In this document: positions 16,046 to 23,052 of the stretch, in pieces
How the letters are laid out: each line of letters begins with the position of its first letter
Numbering within the stretch: the stretch's first letter is position 1
DNA from: SAR202 cluster bacterium AD-804-J14_MRT_500m
GTDB lineage: Bacteria; Chloroflexota; Dehalococcoidia; UBA3495; GCA-2712585
Assembly: GCA_009391275.1 (NCBI GenBank)
Contig: VEXF01000020.1
Location: 1-30,253 of the forward strand
Reading direction: 5' to 3'
Length of the DNA stretch: 30,253 nucleotides
Program-made: the position numbers and the translations under genes
Notes under the pieces: generated by a model
Told to the model about the DNA's origin: nothing
The model's database searches: none
What the model saw: the letters and a program-made list of their open reading frames with translations, nothing else

Positions 16046-16663
16046 ATGACGAGTGACAGCCAAAATTTACCAGCCCCTATTCCAGTCCTTAGACTTATAA
16101 GGGAATTAAATCGACTCCCTGGAATCGGGCCTAAAACTGCACAAAGGCTTGCATATTTCATAATTCGACTACCTGTAGATGAAGCCTCTGATCTTGCAGA
16201 GGCAGTTTTAGGTGTGAAGAACAGCATTATATTTTGTTCCCAGTGCCAGAATTTAACAGAGAGTGATCCATGTATTATTTGCAGCGATCCTACACGGGAT
16301 CAGACAACTATTTGCGTAGTGGAAGAGCCGTTGGATGTGTTGGCATTAGAGCGTGGACACTTTTATAAGGGCATATATCATGTCCTTCATGGAGTGATTT
16401 CTCCGTTGAACGGTATTGGGCCTGAGAATCTTAAGATAAAAGAATTTCTTACGCGCCTAGACAGTGGAATAGTTACCGAGATAGTGATTGGAGTGAACCC
16501 AACTCTAGAAGGTGATGCTACGGCGATGTATATTCAAAAATTGATCGGCCCTCTAGGGATTAAAATAACCAATCTTGCTAGGGGCTTGCCAGTGGGGGGC
16601 CATTTAGAATATGCAGATCAAGTAACGTTGACTAGAGCATATCAAGGCCGTAGGGAGTTGTAG
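16046..16663 (+). CDS. recR: Recombination protein RecR
   Basis: RecR acts with RecO (and RecF) to load RecA on SSB-coated single-stranded DNA. The 205-residue protein shows the helix-hairpin-helix LNRLPGIGPKTAQRLAYFII, a four-cysteine zinc finger CSQCQNLTESDPCIIC at about residues 70-85, and a Toprim domain beginning TTICVVEEPLDVLALERG, followed by YHVLHGVISPLNGIGPE and ARGLPVGGHLEYADQVTL. Length and order are those of standard RecR. The start ATG 16046 has a weak GGTGGG upstream. recO begins only 4 bp after the stop, so both partners of the recombination mediator are made together. Confidence 0.97.
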   Translation: MTSDSQNLPAPIPVLRLIRELNRLPGIGPKTAQRLAYFIIRLPVDEASDLAEAVLGVKNSIIFCSQCQNLTESDPCIICSDPTRDQTTICVVEEPLDVLALERGHFYKGIYHVLHGVISPLNGIGPENLKIKEFLTRLDSGIVTEIVIGVNPTLEGDATAMYIQKLIGPLGIKITNLARGLPVGGHLEYADQVTLTRAYQGRREL

Positions 16664-16667
16664 TCTG

Positions 16668-17435
16668 TTGGGGGCTAGATATTATCGAAGTGAAGGCATA
16701 GTTTTGCGGTCTTTTCCTACTGGTGAAGGTGGACTTGTTGTCGTGTTGCTTCAAAGTGACGGGGCAAAGCTACGTACGATGGCCTGGGGCGCAAGAAGAC
16801 TCACGAGCAAGAAGACGGGTCATCTAGAACCGTTGACACGGGTGGAGGCCTCTTTCTCGAGAGGAAGAGGTATGGACAACTTGACGCAAGTCCAGAGCAT
16901 AGAAGCTTTCAGTAATATAAAAGAGGATCTTGATGCGACTGCGCGAGCCCTGTATTTCGTAGAATTGGTTGATGGCTTCTCTGTAGAAGGATCGTCCAAT
17001 CCTTCTCTTTACAAATTGTTTCTTTCAGCCTTACGCGGTTTGGTTAACGTTCACGATTTAGATACAGCGGTGGTGCATTTTCAATGGCACCTCCTAAGAA
17101 TTTGCGGGTTTATGCCTGAATTATATCTATGTGTGGAGTGTCAAAAGACAATCATCCCTGACAATCATAGATTTAGCGTAGATCTGGGTGGGGTGTTATG
17201 CCCTCAGTGTGGTTCAATTCAATCCCCTTCGATCTGTTTGTCCTTGCCTGCACTCAAAGTGTTACGCTATCTGCATCGCACTTCGACTCTGACTCCTCTA
17301 CCGTTGAAGTTATCTGAACCCCTGAAGAGACAATTGACGAGCATATTAGACAATTCGGTTCGACATTGGCTGGATCGCGAAGTACGGTCTAAGAGATTTA
17401 TGGATGAGGTAGGAAGCGCGTTGGCCGAGGTGTAA
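16668..17435 (+). CDS. recO: DNA repair protein RecO
   Basis: The 255-residue protein has the RecO layout: an N-terminal OB fold (YYRSEGIVLRSFPTGEGGLV, LRTMAWGARRLTSKKTGHLE), a helical middle part (RALYFVELVDGFSVEGSSNP) and a zinc site formed by LCVECQ and LCPQCG at about residues 158-184. RecO anneals single strands and, with RecR, displaces SSB to allow RecA loading. The start is TTG 16668, four bases after the recR stop, with TTG followed by GGGGC; no other in-frame start fits the conserved N-terminus better. Confidence 0.93.
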   Translation: MGARYYRSEGIVLRSFPTGEGGLVVVLLQSDGAKLRTMAWGARRLTSKKTGHLEPLTRVEASFSRGRGMDNLTQVQSIEAFSNIKEDLDATARALYFVELVDGFSVEGSSNPSLYKLFLSALRGLVNVHDLDTAVVHFQWHLLRICGFMPELYLCVECQKTIIPDNHRFSVDLGGVLCPQCGSIQSPSICLSLPALKVLRYLHRTSTLTPLPLKLSEPLKRQLTSILDNSVRHWLDREVRSKRFMDEVGSALAEV

Positions 17436-17538
17436 TCTCCAACATATTCAATAATAAAGTCTGAACGTTCCTCAAAAAATCAGAAAACTCTTCAAGGGTC
17501 GACCCAAAATAATGGGCCAAGTCACTATTGAGTAGTTG

Positions 17539-17544
17539 TATAAT
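17539..17544 (+). promoter_or_regulatory. TATAAT -10 element of a possibly leaderless biotin carboxylase transcript
   Basis: A perfect TATAAT lies 11 bp before the ATG at 17556. With the usual -10 to +1 distance, transcription would begin within a few bases of the start codon. No Shine-Dalgarno sequence is present between it and the ATG. The -35 region is poor. Confidence 0.4.
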
Positions 17545-17555
17545 TAACTGCGGTT

Positions 17556-19103
17556 ATGTTTAACAAAATTCTAATTGCCAATCGTGGCGAGATTGCTTGT
17601 AGGATCATTAGAGCATGCCAAAAATTAGGCGTGAAAACTGTTGCTGTATATTCCGATCCAGATGTCGGCGCTCTCCATGTTTTACAAGCGGATGAGGCCT
17701 ATCCTATAGGCCCTGCACCGGCATCAGAAAGTTATCTCAACATTGTTAAAATTGTCGAGGTGGCCAGATCGTCCCAGTCTGAAGCTATCCATCCTGGATA
17801 TGGATTTCTTTCTGAAAATGCAGCTTTCGCATTGGCATGCCGTGAAGCTGGGATAAAATTTATAGGTCCTTCACCTGACGTTCTTGCCAGGATGAGCGAT
17901 AAACTGGTAGCGCGTAACATAGCCAAAAAAGCCGGGCTTCCGACATTGCCCGGTACAAGTTCTGTTGTGGGAGACAGAAACGCTTTGAAACGCGCCAAAA
18001 AACTAGGTTTTCCACTAATGGTCAAAGCAGCAGAGGGTGGCGGTGGGATAGGGATGCAGATTGTATACTCGCCAGAGGAATTGGATCCTATAATAGATAG
18101 AGCTCGGCATCAAGCTAGGAGTTCCTTTGGGAGTTCGAAGCTCTACTTTGAACGATATCTCGAACATGCCTCACATATTGAGGTGCAAATAATCGCTGAT
18201 GAAGATGGAAAAGTAGTACATTTGTTGGAGCGGGATTGTTCTGTTCAACGAAGGAATCAAAAGATTTTGGAAATAGCGCCTTCGATGAAATTGAATGCCA
18301 AGCAGCGGAAATCTCTGAGTAAAAACGCTGTCAAGTTGGCCAAACATATAGGCTACACTAATGCTGGCACAGTGGAATTTTTAGTTTCTTCAGTGGGAGA
18401 GACATATTTTCTTGAAATGAACAAACGTCTACAGGTAGAGCATGGCATCACTGAAATGATCACTGGTATGAATCTCGTGGAAACACAAATTTGTATCGCG
18501 GCCGGCCAAACTCTTCCATTCAAACAAAAAGAAGTCAAACCACACGGATATGCAGCCGAAGCTAGAATATACGCTGAAGATCCCTCAACTTTTCTGCCTT
18601 CTGCTGGAGTTATTACCAAATGTGAACTGCCACAACTCGATGAAAATGTTCGTTTGGACAGCTGTGTTTATACAGGGTATGAAGTGGGAATACACTATGA
18701 CCCGCTTCTTGGCAAACTGATGTGTTGGGGTGAGACACGGGACGAAGCTCGTACCCGTCTGCTCTCGTCATTAGCAGCGTTTAAGATTGAAGGAGTTAGA
18801 ACTAACATACCAACACTTCAGTTGGTCTTGGAAAGTGAAGAATTTGTTGCCGGGAATTACGACACAGGTTTAGTGTCCATGGTACTGGACTCGAATTCTC
18901 GTTTGAATAGTGCTTCACAATCTAATGGTACCTCGTCAGAATTGCAGTTAGCTGCTGCCGCTGCTGTGGCCATAGTGGCTTCTAGCAATGGCACAGGCTA
19001 CGTTGTACCTTCCACCAGAACATATAGAGATACCCCATGGAAGAATTATGGCCGCGGACGACAGATGACATCTGGACGAATTAGCAGGAGTGGTTGGGGG
19101 TGA
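17556..19103 (+). CDS. Biotin carboxylase subunit of a biotin-dependent carboxylase
   Basis: The 515-residue protein carboxylates biotin using ATP and bicarbonate. It starts with the hallmark KILIANRGEIACRIIRA and contains AIHPGYGFLSENAAFA, the glycine-rich ATP loop AAEGGGGIGMQIV, ERDCSVQRRNQKILEIAPS, and the catalytic EMNKRLQVEHGITEMITG, in which Glu, Asn, Arg, Gln and Glu of the usual EMNxRxQVEH are kept, while the following Pro is Gly. After the core (about 1-450) an Ala-rich tail and WKNYGRGRQM recall the ends of propionyl- or pyruvate-type carboxylase subunits rather than E. coli AccC. Its carrier protein overlaps the 3' end; no carboxyltransferase gene is in the window, so the acyl substrate is unknown. 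Confidence 0.92.
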   Translation: MFNKILIANRGEIACRIIRACQKLGVKTVAVYSDPDVGALHVLQADEAYPIGPAPASESYLNIVKIVEVARSSQSEAIHPGYGFLSENAAFALACREAGIKFIGPSPDVLARMSDKLVARNIAKKAGLPTLPGTSSVVGDRNALKRAKKLGFPLMVKAAEGGGGIGMQIVYSPEELDPIIDRARHQARSSFGSSKLYFERYLEHASHIEVQIIADEDGKVVHLLERDCSVQRRNQKILEIAPSMKLNAKQRKSLSKNAVKLAKHIGYTNAGTVEFLVSSVGETYFLEMNKRLQVEHGITEMITGMNLVETQICIAAGQTLPFKQKEVKPHGYAAEARIYAEDPSTFLPSAGVITKCELPQLDENVRLDSCVYTGYEVGIHYDPLLGKLMCWGETRDEARTRLLSSLAAFKIEGVRTNIPTLQLVLESEEFVAGNYDTGLVSMVLDSNSRLNSASQSNGTSSELQLAAAAAVAIVASSNGTGYVVPSTRTYRDTPWKNYGRGRQMTSGRISRSGWG

Positions 19104-19522
19104 AGCGGTTAAAAGTAAAGGTCGGGGATCGCTGGTATACCGTAGAGGTAGAGGAGCCCTTAGGCAGCCCTGCCAAGGCTATTGTAGAAGGTCAAGTCAT
19201 ATTAGTGGAATTGGAAGACATCCCTTCGCATAGACCCGTTACGGGGCGCTCGGCCACCATCAACACAACGGTCGTTAGTCAACAAAAGCCTAAGGATCTA
19301 GGATCCGCAGAAAACCTGATAACTTCTCCGATGTCTGGCAAAGTAATTTCAGTGCGTGTCAAGCCAGGAGAGAAAGTGTCTTCCGGTAAGGAAGTATGTG
19401 TAGTAGAAGCCATGAAGATGGAGCAAAGTATACAAGCCCCCAGAGAGGGAATAGTGAAGCATGTGCACGTCAAACCGCTCCAACAAATAAGCATAGGAGA
19501 GGTGTTGGTGGAATTGGAATAA
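19094..19522 (+). CDS. Biotin carboxyl carrier (biotinyl-domain) protein
   Basis: The product ends in a biotinyl domain: ITSPMSGKVISVRVKPGEKV, then EVCVVEAMKMEQSI with the biotinylated Lys at about residue 108, and GEVLVELE at the end. The N-terminal half (VKVGDRWYTVEVEEPLGSP) resembles the linker part seen at the end of acyl-CoA carboxylase alpha chains. The longest frame starts at TTG 19094, but GTG 19100 fits better: AGGAG at 19086-19090 is then 9 bp away, and GTGA makes a 4-bp overlap with the stop of the biotin carboxylase. In many bacteria the two domains are one chain; here they are split. Confidence 0.92.
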   Translation: MGVKRLKVKVGDRWYTVEVEEPLGSPAKAIVEGQVILVELEDIPSHRPVTGRSATINTTVVSQQKPKDLGSAENLITSPMSGKVISVRVKPGEKVSSGKEVCVVEAMKMEQSIQAPREGIVKHVHVKPLQQISIGEVLVELE

Positions 19523-19644
19523 CGGTTTGTCTTTAGTTAACTGATAACTGAGTATCAGCTGGATGTCAGGTCAAATCGTTGTCTACTTTTGGATTATTAC
19601 TAGCGTGCGCATAGTTAAAATACTACGATCCTGTTAAATGTTGA

Positions 19645-20682
19645 TCATATCGTGAGAACCAGCTTCCCAAAAAAACTCCTACCTTCCATATAGCTGTGTG
19701 CTTCTGAAGCTTGCTCCAGGGGGAATGTTTGGTCTACAACCGGGCTTAAAGAACCTTTGTTTATCATAGCTACTATCTGGCGCATATCTTCTTTAGAGCC
19801 CATGAATACTCCATATACTTGGAGTTGCTTCGTAAATAATGCTCCCATGTGCAGTTGAGTTTGATAACCTGAGGTAACTCCACAGATCCCGTATTTCCCG
19901 CCAGCACGAAGCGATTTATAGGCTGCTTCGAAAAACTCAGCGCCCACGTGGTCTACCACTGCATCGACACCCTGTCGGTCGGTTAATTCTCGCACACGGG
20001 TTGCTACGTCTTCCTTGGTGTAGTTGATTACATGATCTGCTCCTAGTTGAATCGCTTTAGCTGCTTTATCTTTGGTGCTCGTTGTGGCAATTACTCGGCC
20101 ACCTATTACTTGTTTTATCACTTGTATGGCTGCCGTACCCACTCCTGCTGAAGCGGAGAGTACGAGAACTGTTTCCCATGGTCTTATGTTTCCCTTTCTT
20201 ACCAACATGTTCCACATCGGAAGATACACGGTCGGAGCAGCCGCAGCTGATTCGTAACTTACGATATCTGAAATAATATGTGCGTTTACTGCTGGTACTT
20301 TGACGTATTCAGCGTAACTTCCGTCCATATTGGAGCCCAGAAATTGGGACTTGGGGCATAAATCATCGTCTCCGGACAAGCAAAATGAGCACATTCCACA
20401 AGTAATTCTGGGATTCACTACGACTCGATCACCTACATGTAAGGTTGTGACCTGATCGCCAATTTCTTCTATGTCGCCAGCGCAGTCTCCACCCAAAATG
20501 TGCGCTGGTGGAAATTCGCGACGTTGCCCTCGCTCCCCGGATCGTCCATAGATGTCCAATCGGTTGAGCCCTGCGGCTCGGACTCGAATCTTTATCTCGT
20601 GGGGGCTTATGGCAGGGTCGGGTAGGTCACCGTATCGGAGGACCTCTGGCCCCCCGTGGCTTTCAATGTAGACAGCTTTCAT
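19645..20682 (-). CDS. Zinc-type medium-chain oxidoreductase, quinone-oxidoreductase-like
   Basis: The 345-residue protein is an MDR-family NAD(P)H-dependent reductase. It shows GGPEVLRYGDLPDP, the GroES-like domain, the structural-zinc loop with Cys95, Cys98, Cys101 and Cys109 (CGMCSFCLSGDDDLC), and a nucleotide-binding SASAGVGTAAIQVIKQ. The catalytic-zinc Cys and GHE of alcohol dehydrogenases are replaced by LNRLD and GGDCAG, so it keeps structural but probably not catalytic zinc, as in quinone-oxidoreductase-like enzymes. The substrate is unknown. AGGAG precedes ATG 20682. It is the last gene of a minus-strand operon behind cca and the small zinc protein, 13 bp downstream of the latter. 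Confidence 0.88.
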   Translation of the reverse strand: MKAVYIESHGGPEVLRYGDLPDPAISPHEIKIRVRAAGLNRLDIYGRSGERGQRREFPPAHILGGDCAGDIEEIGDQVTTLHVGDRVVVNPRITCGMCSFCLSGDDDLCPKSQFLGSNMDGSYAEYVKVPAVNAHIISDIVSYESAAAAPTVYLPMWNMLVRKGNIRPWETVLVLSASAGVGTAAIQVIKQVIGGRVIATTSTKDKAAKAIQLGADHVINYTKEDVATRVRELTDRQGVDAVVDHVGAEFFEAAYKSLRAGGKYGICGVTSGYQTQLHMGALFTKQLQVYGVFMGSKEDMRQIVAMINKGSLSPVVDQTFPLEQASEAHSYMEGRSFFGKLVLTI

Positions 20683-20695
20683 ATTTTGGTTTCTC

Positions 20696-20905
20696 CTAAT
20701 TATCTGGGTCTTCTGATTCGGTAAAGCAATTGTTGCACATATAAACTAGTGCTAGCGCATCAGAATGACTGATGACCCGGCCGCATGGATCTAATTTGGT
20801 TTCATCCCATGGTTGATGAAAGTTGCCACCACAAAATTGGCAGCTAGCCTGGCTAAATTCTTCTACTCCAGAGTCACATACTACACAATTTTCGGTTTCT
20901 AACAA
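20696..20905 (-). CDS. Small zinc-ribbon-like protein of unknown function
   Basis: This 69-residue acidic protein contains CVVC, CQFC and CNNC pairs plus His and a further Cys, enough for one or two zinc sites, and no membrane segment. I do not recognise the family. The frame is supported as a real gene by its start: TTG 20905 lies seven bases after a perfect GGAGG that overlaps the end of cca, only 3 bp downstream of the cca stop. It is followed after 13 bp by the oxidoreductase. A role linked to RNA or to the oxidoreductase is possible, but nothing in the sequence decides it. Confidence 0.75.
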   Translation of the reverse strand: MLETENCVVCDSGVEEFSQASCQFCGGNFHQPWDETKLDPCGRVISHSDALALVYMCNNCFTESEDPDN

Positions 20906-20908
20906 ATC

Positions 20909-22138
20909 TCAGCCTCCAGTCTTTTTAATATGAACCCGCACCAAATCTGACTCGTCTTGACGGGTGATTATGTTGCCGTTCAAGTGGGCACGTCTTAAAA
21001 TATCGATCATTTCTCTAATATGAGGCCCTGTCCGGATTCCCAGTGCAATGAGATCTTTCCCTGTAAGAAAAATTTGAATATGACGCCATTTTTCAAGATA
21101 TCGATGTACTCTACAACGAACTTTTACAGATGTACTGTAGTCCGCGAAAACGGCCAATGCTTCGGCATCGTGACCTTTGAGCCTCTCATAGATATCAGCA
21201 TTGGACAACCCTTCCAATTTTAATTCGGATTCGATCTCTTTTAATGACACAATGTCTCTCACGGAATTGCGCCAATTCTTGGGCATGTCAAGTCGTCGAA
21301 TAAACTCCTCGGATTCAACACGTGAGAGGTTGTATGAGACGGCTGAGATAAACCGAGTATCTTGTTTGTGCACATTTCTTTCCGGAAGATCGTTGATCCA
21401 TGAGGCATTTCCTAGCGGCCTGAACAACGCCTCCCAGAATCCTAGGGTTCCAGCTCTGACAATAGAGTGTTTGGCGGAATGCTCACGAAATATCTGGTTC
21501 AATTCCCGCTGGAGTCGGAAGTTGCTTATACTGTCAAGTACACCATTAGATAATGATTTTCGTATCCACTTTTCGGTATATTGCCCGAGTTCAAACCCTA
21601 ACCGCTGTTCAAATTTAATGGCTCGTAAAATTCGTGTCGGATCATCTTTGAAGCTAAGATGGTGAAGCGCATTAACAGTACGTTCTTCTAGATCTTGGCG
21701 TCCTCCATAGGGGTCTACGATCAACGCAGGGCGGACTCCTAATTCTATGGCCATGGCATTGATTGTGAAGTCTCTGCGATGTAGGTCGTCCATTAAACTA
21801 CCTGCAGTGACTTCTGGAAGCGATCCCGGATATTTGTAGAATTCCTTCCTTGCGGTAGTCAGGTCCAAGCGGTGCGTGTCGAGAATGATTGTAGCCGTCC
21901 CAAATTGGTTATGGTAAACAACTTCAGCGCCTAGGCGATCTGATATGACAGAAGATAAATGCTGGACTTGCCCTACTACTACCAAATCTAAATCGTCACA
22001 CGCTCTCCCAAGCAGAAGGTCTCGAACCGGTCCCCCGACCAAATATATTGGGATTTTCAGCGCACGTGCTGAGTCAATTGCACAATGAAGGAGTTTGATC
22101 GATTCTTGGGGAAGATCTTTTTCGAAATTTGACAGCAT
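20909..22138 (-). CDS. cca: CCA tRNA nucleotidyltransferase / poly(A) polymerase family protein
   Basis: The 409-residue class II nucleotidyltransferase adds or repairs the CCA end of tRNAs, or is a poly(A) polymerase of the same family. It has YLVGGPVRDLLLGR followed by the catalytic Asp49 and Asp51 in CDDLDLVV, LHRRDFTINAMAIELG (nucleotide-binding motif), and RILRAIKFEQRLGFEL of the neck. The C-terminal half is less conserved, as usual; no HD phosphohydrolase domain is evident. Separating CCA-adding from poly(A) activity needs more than motif reading, so the symbol is provisional. ATG 22138 is served by an extended -10 promoter at 22185-22193. Two downstream genes appear cotranscribed. Confidence 0.88.
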   Translation of the reverse strand: MLSNFEKDLPQESIKLLHCAIDSARALKIPIYLVGGPVRDLLLGRACDDLDLVVVGQVQHLSSVISDRLGAEVVYHNQFGTATIILDTHRLDLTTARKEFYKYPGSLPEVTAGSLMDDLHRRDFTINAMAIELGVRPALIVDPYGGRQDLEERTVNALHHLSFKDDPTRILRAIKFEQRLGFELGQYTEKWIRKSLSNGVLDSISNFRLQRELNQIFREHSAKHSIVRAGTLGFWEALFRPLGNASWINDLPERNVHKQDTRFISAVSYNLSRVESEEFIRRLDMPKNWRNSVRDIVSLKEIESELKLEGLSNADIYERLKGHDAEALAVFADYSTSVKVRCRVHRYLEKWRHIQIFLTGKDLIALGIRTGPHIREMIDILRRAHLNGNIITRQDESDLVRVHIKKTGG

Positions 22139-22184
22139 CTATAGGGTTTTCCCGGCAATGCGCAGTGGACCCATAAGAAGACGA

Positions 22185-22193
22185 ATTATATCA
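22185..22193 (-). promoter_or_regulatory. Extended -10 promoter for cca
   Basis: Read on the minus strand, TGATATAAT is a perfect TGnTATAAT extended -10 element, 46 bp before the cca ATG. The -35 region is poor. It lies back to back with the promoter of the DsbA-like gene. Confidence 0.6.
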
Positions 22194-22201
22194 TGGGGAC
22201 T

Positions 22202-22230
22202 TTGACTTTTTATTCCCTCGTCAATACAAT
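22202..22230 (+). promoter_or_regulatory. Promoter for the DsbA-like gene
   Basis: TTGACT (22202-22207), a 17-bp spacer and TACAAT (22225-22230) match the housekeeping consensus in five of six bases each at ideal spacing. The predicted start is near 22237, about 25 bp before the ATG at 22262, with GGAGG at 22252-22256 in between. Confidence 0.7.
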
Positions 22231-22261
22231 CGCGGCATCCGTATGACTGATGGAGGGCAGG

Positions 22262-22894
22262 ATGGCCGACGACAAATTCATGATGTTTTATGACTTCACT
22301 TGACCCTACGTGTATAACGCAGCCATTTGGCTGAAACAGGTAGATGAAAGAACAGGCAACCGGACCAATGTAGATTGGCGGCCGTTCGTTCTAGCGCAAG
22401 CAAATAGCAAGGAAGGTGCTGACTGGAAAGCTTGAGAAAATCCTCCTGGCGAGAACAATCGAGGATTATTGGCTTTAAAAGCAAATCTTGCAGCCGCACG
22501 GCAGGGAGAAGAAAATCTGGGTGATTTCCGCCTCAACCTGTTAAGAGCTCGACATGAAGATCGTAAGGATCTGACTGATCTCGACGTTATCTTGGATGCT
22601 GCGAAGGACGCCGGACTTGACACTGGCAGATTGCGCGAAGATATGGAAGATCCTGGGTTATTAGAGATCATCGCGAAGAGTCATATCGAGGCAACAGAAC
22701 AATTTGGAGCTTTTGGGGTCCCAACGTTTGTGTTTCCCAATGGTGAGTCAGCATTCTTGAAAATGTTCAAGCCAACGCCAGAGGAGTCAGTTGAGCTTTA
22801 CGATACCTTATCTAAAATGATGAGCCAGTGGCACAATATTGGGGAATTTAAGCGTCCGCAACCGCCGTGGCCGGCGGTAGTCAAACCTTCTTAG
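22262..22894 (+). pseudogene. DsbA-family thiol oxidoreductase-like gene with two in-frame TGA codons (pseudogene or recoded)
   Basis: From ATG 22262, five bases after GGAGG, one frame runs 210 codons to TAG 22892-22894, broken only by TGA at codon 14 (22301-22303) and codon 58 (22433-22435). The start reads MADDKFMMFYDFT-TGA-PYVYNAAIWL, where DsbA-like proteins have the active-site Cys after the first strand; the second reads DWKA-TGA-ENPP, where Trp would suit. The rest looks intact: a helical insert (ALKANLAAARQGEENLGDF), the cis-Pro region AFGVPTFVFPNG, and a C-terminus ending RPQPPWPAVVKPS. TGA is a normal stop in neighbouring genes. A restart at TTG 22469 behind GAGGA would give only the C-terminal 141 residues, without active site. 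Pseudogene, selenocysteine recoding at codon 14, or assembly error are all possible. Confidence 0.65.
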
Positions 22895-22906
22895 TGGTAC
22901 GATGGG

Positions 22907-22981
22907 TATTGTCTGTTAGATAAACTGCCAGCAAATAGGCAATCTCAATCGATTCCTTTTTATAGGCGAAGGCAGACAGTA
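22907..22981 (+). repeat. Inverted repeat in the leader of rnc
   Basis: TATTGTCTG (22907-22915) can pair with CAGACAGTA (22973-22981) over nine bases with one G-U pair, enclosing 57 nt that contain a smaller TGCC/GGCA hairpin. It lies between the DsbA-like gene and rnc and would be near the 5' end of, or inside, the rnc transcript. Confidence 0.4.
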
Positions 22982-23052
22982 ATAGACTCTTTGATGGATT
23001 TGCACTCACGTCAGAGTTCGGACGAGCTGCGTATCCCAGAATGGTGGTTTAG

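Noticed and set aside
17496..17505. GGGTCGACCC palindrome after recO
   Set aside because: A 10-bp palindrome without loop or T tract; it may be chance, and no function can be supported.
19541..19558. CTGATA-ACTGAG-TATCAG hairpin after the biotin carrier gene
   Set aside because: Six AT-rich pairs and no following T run; too weak to call a terminator.
22306..22671. 121-codon minus-strand frame opposite the DsbA-like gene
   Set aside because: The composition is Ser/Arg-rich as expected for an antisense shadow, and the plus strand shows a coherent DsbA-like protein with promoter and RBS.
22262..22894. General reassignment of TGA to tryptophan in this genome
   Set aside because: Several intact genes here end in TGA (for example at 2058-2060, 5992-5994 and 19101-19103), and other Trp codons are TGG.
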